Source: Aulostomus chinensis
Lineage: Eukaryota > Chordata > Actinopteri > Syngnathiformes > Aulostomidae
DNA length: 64,000 nucleotides
NCBI GenBank assembly: GCA_037954235.1
Contig: JBBMOA010000016.1
Span: forward strand, 26,838,383 to 26,902,382
Direction: 5' to 3'
Shown here: piece after piece, positions 38,201-53,200 of the stretch
Layout of the letters: every line of letters starts with the position of its first letter
Position numbering within the stretch: the stretch's first letter is position 1
Notes under the pieces: model-generated
What the model was told of the DNA's origin: nothing
What the model saw: only the letters and a program-made list of their open reading frames with translations
Database searches by the model: none
Translations under genes and position numbers: made by a program

Positions 38201-41200
38201 GTAGTGCACCATCATATTTCTACGGTCATGAATGTTTGCTACACTGGAGTTCTCACTGAACCTGTTACGTTCACCCACGCCGGCTCGATCTCGCTGTATA
38301 TCACACAAGATGAAGTTGAGTCTGTGGCGCCATTCCTGGACGTTACACCACATTTCATTAAGCAGCTCTCCTACACTTTCCAAAGGTTGTCAGACCAAAT
38401 GGATCAAATTCTGAGAGTGAAACCAGTCATTTTGTCGTTTGATGCGTAAAACAATTCAGCCTCAGCTGCAACAGTGACAGCGAGGACGGCCCCTGCTGAG
38501 CTGCACACTCAGACAATTCCTCTACCGTTTTACAGTACAGAAGCAATACAATGGAGACGCTGCAGTCACAGCAGGAACCACGCCGGAGGTGACAGCCAAG
38601 TGTTAGCATGTGTGGCTAGTTGCTGGTAAAGTCCTTCACTGCCAGAAGATGGAGACCCATGATCCAAGCTGTTTTCACAGTTTTGCTCCAGGATATGGAG
38701 ACATTCCAGGAACATTTCAAAACATTCAAAATTCACTACTCGTTCCCTCCAGGCATCAACTTAACAATAACCAATAACAGAAGCTACGTTACTACTAACC
38801 GAAGAGTGCGAAGATCCCAAATCTTCACTGCATCAGTGACGGCACTGGTGAGGAAGAGGTTGTATGAGTCTGGAGTCTGTGTGCTGAACGCTGAGCCCTG
38901 TGGAGCAGACACAAAACCCTTAGTGCCTCGTCAGCCCACGCTTCACTCAGAGAGTTTATAAATGAGCTTCTCATGTTGTCCAGGAGTGGAAAATGCTGCT
39001 GTTGCATATCCTGCATTAGTAAAGGCATTCAAGTGTGTTATTCCAGGTTGCACAATTACTACCTGCAAGCCGTAGTAACAATGGAGGTACAGAGTGGCTG
39101 AATAAGGAAAAGCAGCTATTATTTGATTTGGTCTCCAGCTTTTATCCACCACACAGAGGCGGATAGATCTCAGCAATAAAGTAGAGTTTCCACAACTCTA
39201 CGTGAGTCGATATGACGTTCATACCGAGTTATCAGATGATACAGTGAGTGTGAAATAGAGGGAGAGAGAGTGTGAGCAGTGTTTCGTGTTTAGATTTCCA
39301 TGAAGAGTGTGAGAACGGGAGTCTGAGAGGGCATTTCCAGTTCAATTTTCCGAGAAGTCCTCTGCTTCTCTGCACTGATGAGTTCCAGGTGATTTTTGCT
39401 GAGGAGTCGATGGAAATCTGAAGTGGTAAAAGCTGCTTCACAGGCTGCCATTTGCTGGTGTTCAGTCCACCCCAGCATGAGAGCACTGGAGGGAGGAGTG
39501 CTGTTATGTGTCTGCAGGCCAGAGCGATCCCTGTTATCCGTAGGTATTAACCCTCCAGCACCTGAAGGTCCTCGGGCACCCAGGCAGAGGAGCCCACATT
39601 GACGCAACAGCCCAGCTGAAACAACACACCGCGGCCGTCCACAAAGGCTGGCGTGACAAATAACAGGCTCTCCTGAGTTAAAGGAGTCAGCTGTGTACTT
39701 GAGAGCTTCACAGCTGAATGGGTTAACACATTTAATCCACATTGCTAGCTGCAGTTTATCCAGCTGATCCAGGCTGCCTCAGTTTGGACATGCACAGGTC
39801 AACATGTAGTGAGTCTGTTCCCCCGGGTCGTGGGTACAAGTCCCCACACACGTACACCTGTATAACAATCACGTCGGCATCTGTAGGGTTGGTGGTCCAA
39901 ATTCAAGTAGTTGGTTCAGTCAAGATGGAAGTCCTTCTTTTATTACACATCTTTGATTAATATTCACCCTAAAAAGTGTATTTTACCTGTCAAGAACCCA
40001 CTAACAGGAGTCTGGTGCTCACTCAGATGTTTTCCCCCCTTCATCTCTTTTTTGTGCCTCCAGGGTGAAGAACTAGCCAGCTACATATAGTGAGCTTACA
40101 GCTAATGGAGACTGATAGCTAACAACACATTTAAAAACTGTCCAGCTTATCATCCAGTATAAGCCACGTCTTTTTGTCCACACCTGTGATCAATAACCTA
40201 CAAACACTTGGACGTGAACGTGAATAAACGAGAACACTTCTGTTGTTTGGATGCTATAGCAGCAGTGCGCCATCGGTCTCCATGAGCTTCGAGCTAAGCA
40301 TGCGTGGCAGGCTCATTCTGTAGGAGTATCGTCAAAGAAGTGTAAAAACATCTTTGTGAGTAACTGAAAGGCAAAATACAATTTTGGGTGAAGTATCGCT
40401 TTAAGACTGCAGATGGAGAGGAACCAGGGTTCATTTCACTGCACAGAAATGTAACTCATAAGCAGGGAGCCAGACAGTGAAGCATGAGTCTTCACTGCTA
40501 CGTATACTTTCATTCTGAGTGATGCAGTATTAGATTCTTCAGAGCACCATAATGACGGGCTACTTGTGAAACATCAGCAAATTTGGCCCACATTGGTCCA
40601 AGATGTGGGGCCACATAACCCTAAATTGCATCATGGAACAGCATCGGTCCACGGCCATCACGGAGTCTCCTCTGGCCATCTTGCACGGCACTCTTAATCC
40701 TGACACACCAGGGACCGAGATGAACGATCCTGGTGATGGCACGTCCTGCCTCTCTGTCTCTCTTGGTATTTGTTTTTCTAACCACAAACTTCTAAATACA
40801 CACCACAAACACTTTTAATCCTTCAAAGATAATCTGTGCCTTATGTAACTCTCACAACACTCCTAGATGTCTTATGTAACGCTGCAACCTGTGCCAAACA
40901 GTAGACTCTTCAGGAGCGGGACGGAGGCCGGCCGGCCGGCCCCGACTCACTCTACCTGCTGATGCCAAGCCAAGCACATTCTTGGCTGTGTGGGTCGACT
41001 CCAAATGTCACTGGGGTGATGGGATGTCTTCACCACTCCATTCTCAAACACCATAAATTATCACTAGTTAAGAACTAGTAGTAAAAAACAAATGAGTGAC
41101 GCACGTTTTGACAAAAAAACCTCATGAGGCATCAGAAGGGATTTTTTGGGGGGGGGTTGACTGGAAGGATAAGTGCTGTTTTCAGGATTCACTTGTTGGA

Positions 41201-44200
41201 AAGGAAACAAAAAACAAATGAGGAAATGGAAGAAATACATAATGTAGTATGACATCACTATGCATTTCAAGAAGGACCCACTGATCAGGGATGTCATGCT
41301 CTTCTCCTGCACTGACGTCTAGCTAAAGTCCAAAGAGTCACCTCATGGACTGAACATTTTGATGGGTGGATTTGTTCCAGGAAGTTATGCAATTCGGAAA
41401 CATGTCAGCAACCTACTGCATTAATTCATGCTCTCATAAAGGTGAAATGCTGTGGCAGACTGACATAAAGTACCATAACAAAGACATTAAGACGGACGCT
41501 GAGATGAGCTCACCTTGTTCTGAGTGATGCAGTGGACGGCTCGGCTGTGAGCATCAGGCAGCACCGCAGCAACCTGACCTTTGTTCATGTCAAATACCTG
41601 AATGGACCGATCCGCTCCCCCTACCAGAACCATGTCTGAGACAGCGTTTAGGAAGGTGACAGCATCTCTCACCAGAGCTACATGCTCTGAAACCAAGTGT
41701 GAGTGACTGAAATACTGACAAAAAAAGGATTCAGGGATTCAAACTCCAGATTTTTGTCTCCACAGTGTTGCAACGCATCTCATCATGACAGGATGTTACT
41801 GACCTGCACGCAGCTCGGTCAGCTGGATTCATCACTAAGTTGATGCCCTGTAGACCCTAACGAGGGGCTGGAACAGACGTTCCTGGAAATATTAAAAGGC
41901 ACCTGAATGTTTTACAGGTACAGTCAGCAGTGCAAGGCCAGTGGCCTCATGGGAAGGTCGAAGAGGCAGGGACTAATTATTGTGGGACGTGTGAAAGGAT
42001 CCAAGAGGCTACAAGTCGCAGGACAAACCGGATCGGCCCCCCGGGTCTTCCACAGCATTAATGGCGTGTCACAGATCACATGAGCAGTATCAACCAGGAA
42101 AAGGATACAGGAGAGAAAGTCGTTGATGGCAGACATGTCACTGATGTCTGTTCCTGATGTTGTTGCAAAGCTTCCTACCTGCTTGACAACACTCCGCTGC
42201 TGATATCTACAGTCAAAGAAAGACATGAACCAGTAACTGTGAACCTATCAACTAACTGGCAGTCCCTCCCCACACCAATAATTCTCTATCTCGTAGCTTT
42301 GCAGATCGACACAGCTCAGACTTTCACGATCACGTGTTCCCAAGATGCATCCAACTAACAATAAAAGACCCTTCACTGTCACTTCCCTGAGCTCCAGAAG
42401 AACTTTGTCAAGGTTCATTGCAAATTTCCCAGAATGAACAAGTTCATGCAGGCTGGTTGTTCATTCACTGACGCTACACTCTTGTATCTGGAGAGTGAAC
42501 TGAGCTTCAGCTTGACATCAAATGAGAAAGTCATCATGTTTTCTGTCAGGTTGTGATACTAATTATCACATCAGCATCCGTTGTGTGTGTTTGAGTACTT
42601 GAAATTACCTTTTGATATCGTCATGTGAGATGTCCACATCATATAAGTACAAGTGCAGGGAGTTTCCAGATGCCAAGAGCACAAATTTGTCCAGATAATA
42701 AAACTGGGCTCTTCTGATGGCTCTAGAAAACGTGCTCTTCCCCTGAAGGTGGGAAAAAAGACAGAAATCTGACAAACACTTTCACATTCCTGCTGTAGGA
42801 AACTAAACGAGTAGAATGAAAACATCATGTAAGATAACGAATGAACAACAACTCATTTACGATGTTCATTTGATTGTCTTTTGATACAGACAAGTGTAAG
42901 CTACCAGGTAATACCATCTAATATCAAATATCAGGTGATGCCAGCTACTATCTACAACCAGTTAATACCAGTTGATATCAGCGACTATCCCCCAACACCA
43001 GTTCACATCCATTGTCATCTCATACCAAATACCTGCTATCAGTTAGTACCAGGTTATGTCTGCTACTACCAGCTCATCAGCCAATGACAGCTAATATCAG
43101 ATACCAGCTAATACCAGTTATGTATCAGCTAATAATAACTAATACCAGTTAATACCAGTTATGTATCAGCTAATAATAACTAATACCAGTTAATATCAGA
43201 TACCAGTTAATACCAGTTATGTATCAGCTAATAATAACTAATACCAGCTAATACCAGTTATGTATCAGCTAATAATAACTAATACCAGTTAATACCAGTT
43301 ATGTATCAGCTAATAATAACTAATACCAGTTAATATCAGATACCAGTTAATACCAGTTATGTATCAGCTAATAATAACTAATACCAGTTAATATCAGATA
43401 CCAGTTAATACCAGTTATGTATCAGCTAATAATAACTAATACCAGTTAATATCAGATACCAGTTAATACCAGTTATGTATCAGCTAATAATAACTAATAC
43501 CAGTTAATATCAGATACCAGTTAATACCAGTTATGTATCAGCTAATAATAACTAATACCAGTTAATATCAGATACCAGTTAATACCAGTTATGTATCAGC
43601 TAATAATAACTAATACCAGTTAATATCAGATACCAGTTAATACCAGTTATGTATCAGCTAATAATAACTAATACCAGTTAATATCAGATACCAGTTAATA
43701 CCAGTTATGTATCAGCTAATAATAACTAATACCAGCTAATACCAGTTATGTATCAGCTAATAATAACTAATACCAGTTAATACCAGTTATGTATCAGCTA
43801 ATAATAACTAATACCAGTTAATATCAGATACCAGTTAATACCAGTTATGTATCAGCTAATAATAACTAATACCAGTTAATATCAGATACCAGTTAATACC
43901 AGTTATGTATCAGCTAATAATAACTAATACCAGCTAATATCAGACCTGGCCCTGTGTTTCTCTCTCCTCTCCATCCCTCCCTCTCACTCTTCTCTTTTCC
44001 CCCTCCATCTCTCTCTCTCCTCCCCCACCTCCATCTTTCTCCTCCCCCTCTCAACCCCAAGCAGTCGAGGCAGATGGCCGCCCACTCTGAGCTCCGTTCT
44101 GCCTGAGGTTTCTTCCTGTTAAAGGAAGTTTTCCTCGCCAGCGTCGCCGAGTGCTGCTCCTGTGGGAGCGTTGGGTCGTTGTAGACCTGCTCTCTGAGGG

Positions 44201-47200
44201 AAGGGACTTGAGGTGGCTACTGTTGTGATTTGGGGGGATATGAATAAAGATTGATAAAGATTGGTTGATTGTTTGATTGATTGATATCAGCTGCCACTCA
44301 GATATAACCAACTGTAACATGTGAACGTTTTGACCATGGACTGCGACCTGTGACCTCCAGGTTATTTTGAGCAAGGCACACAGCTGAATCAGCAGAATCA
44401 GCAGTAAATCTGCTTGAATGCTCAGTTGTGTGAATAATAATCTGAACAGTGTGGAACCAGAGATGGAGGAGACAACAGAGATTCTGTTGTCCTTAAACCA
44501 CCCTCACAATCTCCACTCGCCACCAACTCTCTGACAGGCAAAGATTAGAAACTATGTGCTCACTGAAGTAAAACTGCAAACTGCAAAGCAATTTGTAGTT
44601 CTGGCTCTCACAGAACTCTCCTCCCTGGGAAGACTTGCATTTGTTGCCAGCTGGTCTGACGAGACAGCAAAGTCGCGGAAGGCTGCGGAGCCGACAGAGC
44701 TCCTATGAAAACTGAGTGGAGCGAAGGAGGGAACAGCAGGCATCAGCTGAGAGGACAAACCTTTGTCTGCACGCCGAAGGAGACGCGGCTCCACCGGTGT
44801 TCTTACAGGCTTCAGAGTACAACTCAAGCACTTTCAAGGTAACTAATCCCAAACTTTCCAAACTCTTCAGGCATTAATCATCACATGATTACAACTGCCA
44901 AAATTAGAAAGATTTCCTTTAAGTTCGTGCAATCAGTGCTCCCTTTGTTAATTTCAGTTGTTGCTCAAAAAAACCATGGATGTTTTCATCACAGTTACAA
45001 ACACTTATAATGCCGGGCTTGTTTCATTTGCAGGAGGATCAGTTGAATTCGAGCATATCCCCAACTTTGAGAGCATAAATCACTGTTAGAATGGAGCATT
45101 TTCCAGACTTTAAAAATCGCCGTCCTTAAATGTGATACCCAGTGAGGTAAGGAAGGTCTGCACATAATCAGAGATCTGGCTGAGTCATGTGGACGCTTTG
45201 ATGAAGTCAAAATCTCTGAGCCAAAAGACACACATTTCCATTTTTAATTCTCATTAATTTGGGTTTCTCGTCTTTTCCATGAGGCTTTTTGTTGGGAGAA
45301 AAAAGTCATTCAAAGATGTTTAAAATCAATGCATCAAAGATATCTTTACACAGAAATTCCATGTCTGCAGCTTGAAGATGCATCAGTAGATATTTTCCTG
45401 CTTCACGTCTTATATTCTGAACAACAAGGAGGTTATACTAGGAAAGAATCTTCCTGTGAACAGCAAAAGAAAACATACACTAAAACACTGCGGACAGAAT
45501 AGCGATTTACTGCGATTTAAATGTGCCATCACAGCCTTTTTTAGCAGATAATTATGGAAAAAGCTCTAATAATCTCAGCCTTCTTAAACAACAAGATTGA
45601 CAGTAAAAAAATCGGTGTGTGTCTGGCATTTCTGCAATGTGAGGTCATGTTTCCATTCTTGTAAGGTGGAGGCTCGGCTTCTGTCCCACGTTTGATGAAG
45701 AGCTCGAGGTCAGGTGGAGTGGCCAACACTGGCCTGACGGATGCAGGTGAGTAAAAGGTTTAAAACATGTGAGGGATACGTTGAGACATTTACCAGTACG
45801 AGTGCCGGCACTGAGGTGCCATGAGTCCAGATTCTCAGCGTCTGGTCCTCTGAGGCGCTCAGCCAGCACTGCCTGCTGAGGCTCCAGCTCACGCTGCTCA
45901 CCAGCTTATCATGGCCTGCAGACACAAAGCCGCTCACAATTAACCTGGAAATACAGCGTGCGGTTGCAAAATTTACTTGTAAGCTGCTGCTCAGAGTCTC
46001 CAGATCAGAGGATCACATGACCTGCTGGTCACCTTCACTCTGGTCATCTTCCCTCTGCTTCCCCCTTGTGGAAAGAGTCTTTTTCCTGCATTTAAACCAT
46101 GATGCCGTGGATATTTAGGTGGTTTCTGCATCTTTAAGAGAGGATTGTTGTATTATTTCAAACTAGTTTGTGTCTAGTTTGATTAGTAAACTCTATCACC
46201 AACTCTCTGACCACAACAGGATTCCTGGCAAAAGAGGATTTTTCTCTCCAGTTTGGTGGTGACGGATGAGTAAGTGAATATCTGAAATGTGCCATTCAGA
46301 GGTGTTTTATTCAGCCCACATCAGGTGGGTCTGAATCTTGGCAGTAACTTCTTTGTCGTCCTTGTCCCAGTTGGAGTAAAACGGAATATGAGGGACAGAA
46401 TCAGAAATGATGAAGTTCTAACACTAGAAAACAAACTATCATACCAAAAGAACTGAATCACTGCTTTGTAAAAGATTCAGATGCTCGAGGAACAAAACAC
46501 AGGTGACTAAGAGTAAATCCAGGCTAGTGGAGAAAGTGTAGTACTCATGTCCCAGTACCTGTGTAGACCGCCGGACGGCCCGCCAGGGACGACTTGTGCA
46601 GTAACACTGAGTTGTCTCCGAGACCACAGAGGATTTGTTTCCCGTTACCTGGGAGGAACATGGGAACCCATCATTGGTTTGCTACCATTGGTCTGTCAAC
46701 AGCTGATAATTATCAAAAACTATTTATGGATAAATTCAAACTGAAGAGGAAAGCCAAGTACGAGTAAAACATGCCTGCTAAATCTGAACTAATTTAATCC
46801 AAATAAGTATCAAACAATTATTTGTATTTTTATTGATTACCTAATATATATTTTTATTAAGGGTGGCCCAGTGGAGCAGTGGTCCTCCCTGTGGCCCCCA
46901 CCAAGAAGGTTATGGGTGGAGCAGTGGTCCTCACTGTGGCCCCCATCAAGAAGGTTGTGGGTGGAGCCCCGGCTGCAGCACGGGGTCTTTCTGGGTGAGT
47001 CTCCATGTTCTCCCTGTTCCTGCTGGGTTCTCTCTGGTACTCCAGCTTCCTCCACAGTCCAAAGACATCAAGAGGGACCAGGTTAATCCAGACTCTAAAT
47101 TGACCGTAGGCGTGGCTGGGAGAGCCAGTGGTTGTCTGTCTCTATGTGTTGGCCCTGCAGTTACACTCATTCTCAAACTTCCATCCTGGACAGGCAAAGA

Positions 47201-50200
47201 TGATTGGAGTCGTGCATGTCCACACAGGTGGTGTGTGTGTGTGTACACGTGTGCTGTATGTGATGCAGCTGTAGATCAGGTGAAGACAGTTTCACCGTGT
47301 TTGTTACTTCCTGTAAGTCCTAGGTGGCGCTGTGATTTGAGACCAGCTGTAGAAGTCCACAGGCTGATATTAAACCTCTCAAACAAGTTTGGTGAAAATC
47401 TGCCTGGTAGTTTTGTGCTGCGAGTCGAGTGACAGCGGGGCGGAGGTTCAACTCAGCACAGATGGGAACATCTGCATGTTGGTTGGTGAAGGTTCTCAGT
47501 CCTCCGGGTCCTGGTTCCTCTGCGGTTCTGTGTGGTGGTCAACAGGACTGGTTCAGGTTCTCCTCTCATCAAGCGGTTTCTTCAGTTCTAGTCTCTGGTG
47601 AAGGGTTTGGAGGATTTGATGACTCTGAGGGCGTGTGACCTTCTACAGGGTCATTAGGCCACATGGGAGCTCTGGGTTTCAGAGTCATTGAGGTCACATG
47701 ACAGTCATTGAGCCAACCAGTATTCATGTGGGTCTTTAGGGCCGGGGGGTTCAGGTGTGGATGGGTGCTGACTTCTGCGAGGAGGGCTCAGGACTGTGTT
47801 GCAGGTGGGGGACAGGTAGTGATGAGGCCTTCTCCTGTGTTCAGGGAGCTGGATGGCTTCTTGTGGCTTCTCTGGTCAGGATCTGGACCTGCAGACCTCA
47901 AAGGAATGTCCCTCCTTCTCCGGGGGGCAGCAGAGTCTGGACCTGAGCTGGTGGCTCTCCTGGCTGGACCATCTGTTTGTGTCGTGGGTGTTTTGTTTAA
48001 AAACTCGGCACCTACGTCTGACTGGAATGACTTTCCCCGAGGAGGAAGAGGCCTCACCTGTAGCTGTTCCCCACCTGCAACACGGTCCGGAGGCCCCCCT
48101 CCCAGAGCCTCAACATTGATGGTTTGAAAGAGGAAAAGAAGCCGTCTATGCTCTGACTGGTGTCCAGCCAACGGTGCATCAGTCAGAGGAGTGAAGAAGT
48201 GATGAAGCAATAAAGTCATTTGACCTGCAAGAGCCGATCCTCACCGACGACCCACAAAAACCTCTATGAACCTCAAACCTGCCCTGAATGGATCATGCAG
48301 CTGATTACTGGGCAGCAAACTCTTGCACAGAAGCAGCTGGAGAGGCAACCAGTATGATACTGGCCTGGGCCCTGAGCCAGCAAACCTGGCCCAAGATACC
48401 CGTTAACACTACTTATTATTTATATGTGGTAAAGAGTTCTGATAGCTGCTCACAAGGAACGCTAACGAATGATTTTGGAAACAACAGATGATCATGAGCT
48501 GATATACTTACTTACATTACTTATACTACTTATATTCCCCTTTCAATATTCAGTGATACCTTATTACATGACAGTATTGCTTCAGCAGCTGCAGTCATGG
48601 ACTCACCTGAATACTGAAGGCAGTAGACTGGTTTGTTGGAAACACCCAGATGGGTGTGTAGAACAGAGGGCGCTGCACTGCCTCCTGGGTACTCCCGGAG
48701 GAGTAAACCGCTACATGACAACGAGAATATAGACAGTCATCAAAATAAAGCTTGAGCCTTTTCTGAAGATTACTTTCTACCCAGAGGAACATGAGGCGCT
48801 TACGCTTTCTCTTTAGCTTTGGTAGAGGTTTGACTTTTCTGGGCATTCGTTCGAGGTGTGAACATCACCCGTCTGAAACAAAACAACAAAACTTTACTGC
48901 TTCATTCACATTGACCGCAAACTGTTACTTAATTTAAATATGAATAAAATGGGTAATTTTAATGAGGGGCAGTAAAAATTAAAGGTTAATGAGGTTAATA
49001 GTGTTCACTTAGCAAAGCTAACGTCAGACATTTTTGAGTGCCAAGAAGTGGAGCTGTTCACTCATGTGAAGCCAGACGGGCCACACTGCCAGATCGGCCT
49101 GGGGGGCTCACACACTGGGGAGGGTTGGTGGAGGCGCCTGCTCACAACTCTGTCAGCACTGAGGTTACAAGACTCCTCTCACAGTATCCTGGCAGAGGTG
49201 AAACAGAGCCGATTCAAAGGGGCTGGTGTGGAAGTCGTCTCAAAGCAGTGAGCCAGTCAACATGGCCGCTTCTTCACCGTCCGAGCCAGGAGGCTTCCAG
49301 ACGGTGTCTGACAGGCTCCAGCACTGGCCAAGGTTGAAGATGTGACGAAGATGGTGGTTTGGGAGGCAGATCCATCCTACAACCTAATCAATGGTTCATG
49401 TGACCTGGATCAGGGGTCCAAGACCGGATCCTGGTGGCATCTCTCATGGGTGCACCGACACATTCTAAATCCATGTCATATCAGTTTCCATCTGTCAGCT
49501 GAATCGTCCCTTCACAGTCGTTCATCACCCTCAGCGATCTTAGTTGATGAACACACATGAAACCATATAAATATACGAAGCTGAACACGCTGATTACGCC
49601 AACAACCTCCACCAAGGAGCTCTTGGCTTTGGCGGCATTTGTCCAACAACCTGCTGAGTTTCACCGACATGGTGGAAGGTCTTGTTTTACCTTTACTTTG
49701 AACCTGCAACCCCTTGGTTGCAAGTTTACTTTAAAGGTAGAATGAGCTAAAGAAGAATTCATGAACTATTGAGGCAGATTAATCCCATCGCCACCAAATA
49801 GCAACAGGTTGCCATGACAAATGTAAACAATGAATGAAAAAATAATAATAGCACACCTTGTGAAAAAAGATGAAAATATTTTAGAAAATCGTAGTTAATA
49901 ACTGTTATGCTGTTTTCTGTCTGTGAATACGTAGGATCCTCCCCACGATTCAGGTGCAGGTACCTCTGTCCTAGCGGGTCGACCTAGCAGGTTACTGTGT
50001 TACCGTGACAGGGCAGCCATGTTTGATTTTCATCAGGACCGACAGGGCGCCCTGGGAGAGGAGGACATGCTCTCGTTTGTAAGCAAATGTCCCTTTATGA
50101 ACCTACGTTGGTGAGCTGGTGTATCCTGAAGACTTCAACTTGGAGTGGAAGACAAGTGGATGTTCTCTTATTGCTCCTTTGTCAACACAAACAAAAGAGG

Positions 50201-53200
50201 TTAGTCCACACTGAAGAAGACGACTAGTGCATGAACATACATGTGCTCCAGGAAGGACACCTGGACCAGAGAGAGGGGGAGGATGAGACAGGGGTGAGCC
50301 ATCAGGAGTCGCTCCTCTGCAGGCGCTGGATCCCACAGCAGGAGGAGGACACGTTGCTGCTGGGTCACGCCTCGGCGCGTTAGCCACCAATTATGGGATG
50401 TTTGCTGTCAATGAGCTAATTTCTTCCAAAGCCATTAAAACGTGTTTCCAAAGCTTTCCGAGAGCTGTTCTCCTGTCAAATGCGGGCAAAACTGTCACAT
50501 GATCTCCAACCAGAAATTGACTGATTTGGTTTATTGCCTTGTCATCTATTCAACATTTATTCTGAAGTGGTTCTAAGTTCTAAAACACAAATGTCATTAA
50601 CTCTTAAGGAGATAATTGTCCAGGTCCAACTGGAGCACCACCTACAACGCCGTCCTGCGCCTGGTCCTGTTTTTGATCATCAAACTACAAACCGTGACTC
50701 TGCTTTTTGTAACACTGGATAAGATTTGGAGTTGAGGTTCGATCAGGTGACAGTTTGTGTCGATCATCCATGTGTAGAAATTAGCTTGCTGTTAAAACAC
50801 AGCAAAATGGCAGCAGCGAGTTACCATGGAAACATGACAAATGTTAGTGCTTTCAGATTGCTGCTAAGTCTTTAATCCCACCAAACTTTTTTTAGCTAAA
50901 CACACAGCCAGTCTTGTCAGCTGGCCCAGAGAGATATAAAAACATGTAATAATGCAGACAGCGACCAGCTGGTCCCGTGCAGACCCACATCTGGAACTGA
51001 GGAACTGATCTCAGGCCTGTCTTATCTTGGAGTGCTTTTCTTCTTTGATCAGCGGTGCCAATGTTCAATCCAGGTTTGGCGAGACAGAAGACATTTAGTC
51101 ACTATGAATGTAACGAATGAGGTGTTTGTGGTGTTTACATTAAAACTTCATTGTCCCCTGGTTTAACTTGGAGGGTTAAAGAGGACATTTATCGAGAAGT
51201 CATGCCTATGACTCCCAATCAGAGCCTTAGAAAGCAGATGTGGAAGATTAATTTGGGTTATATTAATTATTCAAAAAATTGCGGCTTTTTTAAGGGTTGT
51301 GCATGAGAGTCCCAGAGCAGGAAGCCTGTCAGAAACCAGACATGTTACAATCCGGTGATATAATCTCGACATTCCTCAGCAAGCCCGTGGGCTGCTGGTG
51401 TATTAGGATCAGCTCGCTTCATAGGACAGTAAAAATCTTCTGCCAGGATCATTCACCCTGACTGAGCCCTAGAAACACTGGTGGACTAGAAAATCTGAAA
51501 CAAAAGGAGAGTTCAGCATAAATCTCCTGGACAGGTCATGCCTGCGTGAAGTCGGAGGTCAGCTTTGTGCTACCTTTACCTCCAACTTTGTGTAACTGCT
51601 CACTTGCGAGGCACTCAGAGTGACCTTTCGCCAAATAAATGGTTTACAATATTTCTATCATGTATTATCACTGAGAGAAAGAACTGTTTGTTTTAGCCTG
51701 ACATGCAGCTTCATAGTCAACATAGGAATGAAATGATCTGAATCATCATTACCATTAAATTAGCACCTCCTGTCCTTCAGGGTACGCTGTGCTTTCAGTC
51801 GCCCCAACGGACGAACCACCACCTTCCAGTTTTGTTTGCTCCTTTTGGTTCTTTTATGAATTTTGTCATGAAAGCAGGTTGAATCTCTTTGAGCTGCATT
51901 GTCTCAGCAGGCTGATTACTTCAGTAATCATTTGTGCCCTGTAACTCAAAAACATTACAATGTTTAGTGACTCATGCAAGACGTTGCACCTCCTCTGATG
52001 ACCCTTCTACTAAAGCAGAGTTGGACAAACGCCATCAGGCTAAAAGAGATGCCTCGTCATCATCACCATCATCATCATCATGACAAGCCGGCTTCAGTCC
52101 ACGGTTATGTTCCATGGCAGTACAAGGTCACAGCACATCTCCATCCTGCACCCACAGCTCCTCTGAAAGAGCTCCTTCATGCTTACACCAGACTTGCAAT
52201 GGAAAGGTTTTCTTTTCCAGGAGCCTCAGAGGTTTATGGTCTGATTTGTGTACCATTCTGTAGATATCCTTCAGACCACAAAGGGGCAACATGGTGGGCT
52301 GCAGCACTCCCTAAATGCTTGTGGCTTTCAGTCTGACATTACAAACTCCCCTGAAGATTCCCTACGTCGTCTGGCAGGAGTCGGGCCTCCTCAGCAGCGC
52401 TCCCCCGACAGCCCTGTCAGAGCGGACTGGGAATCTCCTGCAGAGGCTTTCACACTGCCAGGTCCTAATGATATGCCAAAGAACCACAAATAGGCTCACT
52501 TTACCGAGGAATGCGTGACTGCAAGCATCAACTGTACAACTGGGCTAATTAGTGACAATCTAACATGTTGAATTTTGTGCCTGTCAACTTATGTGGCTAA
52601 CAAAAACTGAAGGGAACCTAATACCACATCAGTCTCCCCTCAGAGATGCAAGCTTTCCATCCTCTCTGCTAATAGATCACATGGAGGTTTTCAGAAGCTC
52701 CAGTCATGGCCAAACATTCTAGAAAGTCTTATTTCAGTGAGTCAACTTGTGGTCAGAAGAACTATAAAACTGGTCATATTTCTAAAACCCAGAGTCATAA
52801 AACTGTACTTTTGATTTCATGTGCTCAAGTGAGACAAAGGAAGATGGTTGCTGACCTGTTTTCTTAGAATGGTTGGCCTCTTTCCTCTGCAACACAACAT
52901 TCAGGGGAGACTCAAGCAGTGGAGGGGAACTGAAAAGAGGGGAGGGGGTTATGGGGGTGATGCAGGGAAAGAGTTACTGGAAATGCAGGATTATTAGTCC
53001 TTCTAATACTCAGACCCATGATAATACTGACTCGGGAAAAAACAGATGGAAATGTCAACGGAACAGTTGTGAAGCCAATTTAAGGGACACACACACACAC
53101 ATAAGTAAGCACGCACACGCACAGACACACACACACGCACAGACACACACAGACACACACACGCACAGACACACACGCACAGACACACACACGCACAGAC

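Larger units (their letters stand above)
42743..45793 (-). other. wdr27: wdr27 intron 17
   Basis: Holds the 41/58-bp minisatellite (42895-43945) and a LINE 3' end (43955-44282). Nothing was recognised in 44290-45790. Confidence 0.6.

Noticed and set aside
41636..41700. Extension of wdr27 exon 20 upstream to the TTTCAG at about 41700 (open frame with EHVALVRDAVTFL)
   Set aside because: Joining exon 19 there creates an in-frame stop; the GCTGTCTCAG acceptor gives a conserved NDFLSYMVLVGG join.
52856..52886. A 31-nt version of wdr27 exon 12 starting at the inner TTGCAG
   Set aside because: Its phase does not follow from exon 11, while the acceptor at 52929 does and adds conserved residues (ESPLNVVLQ).
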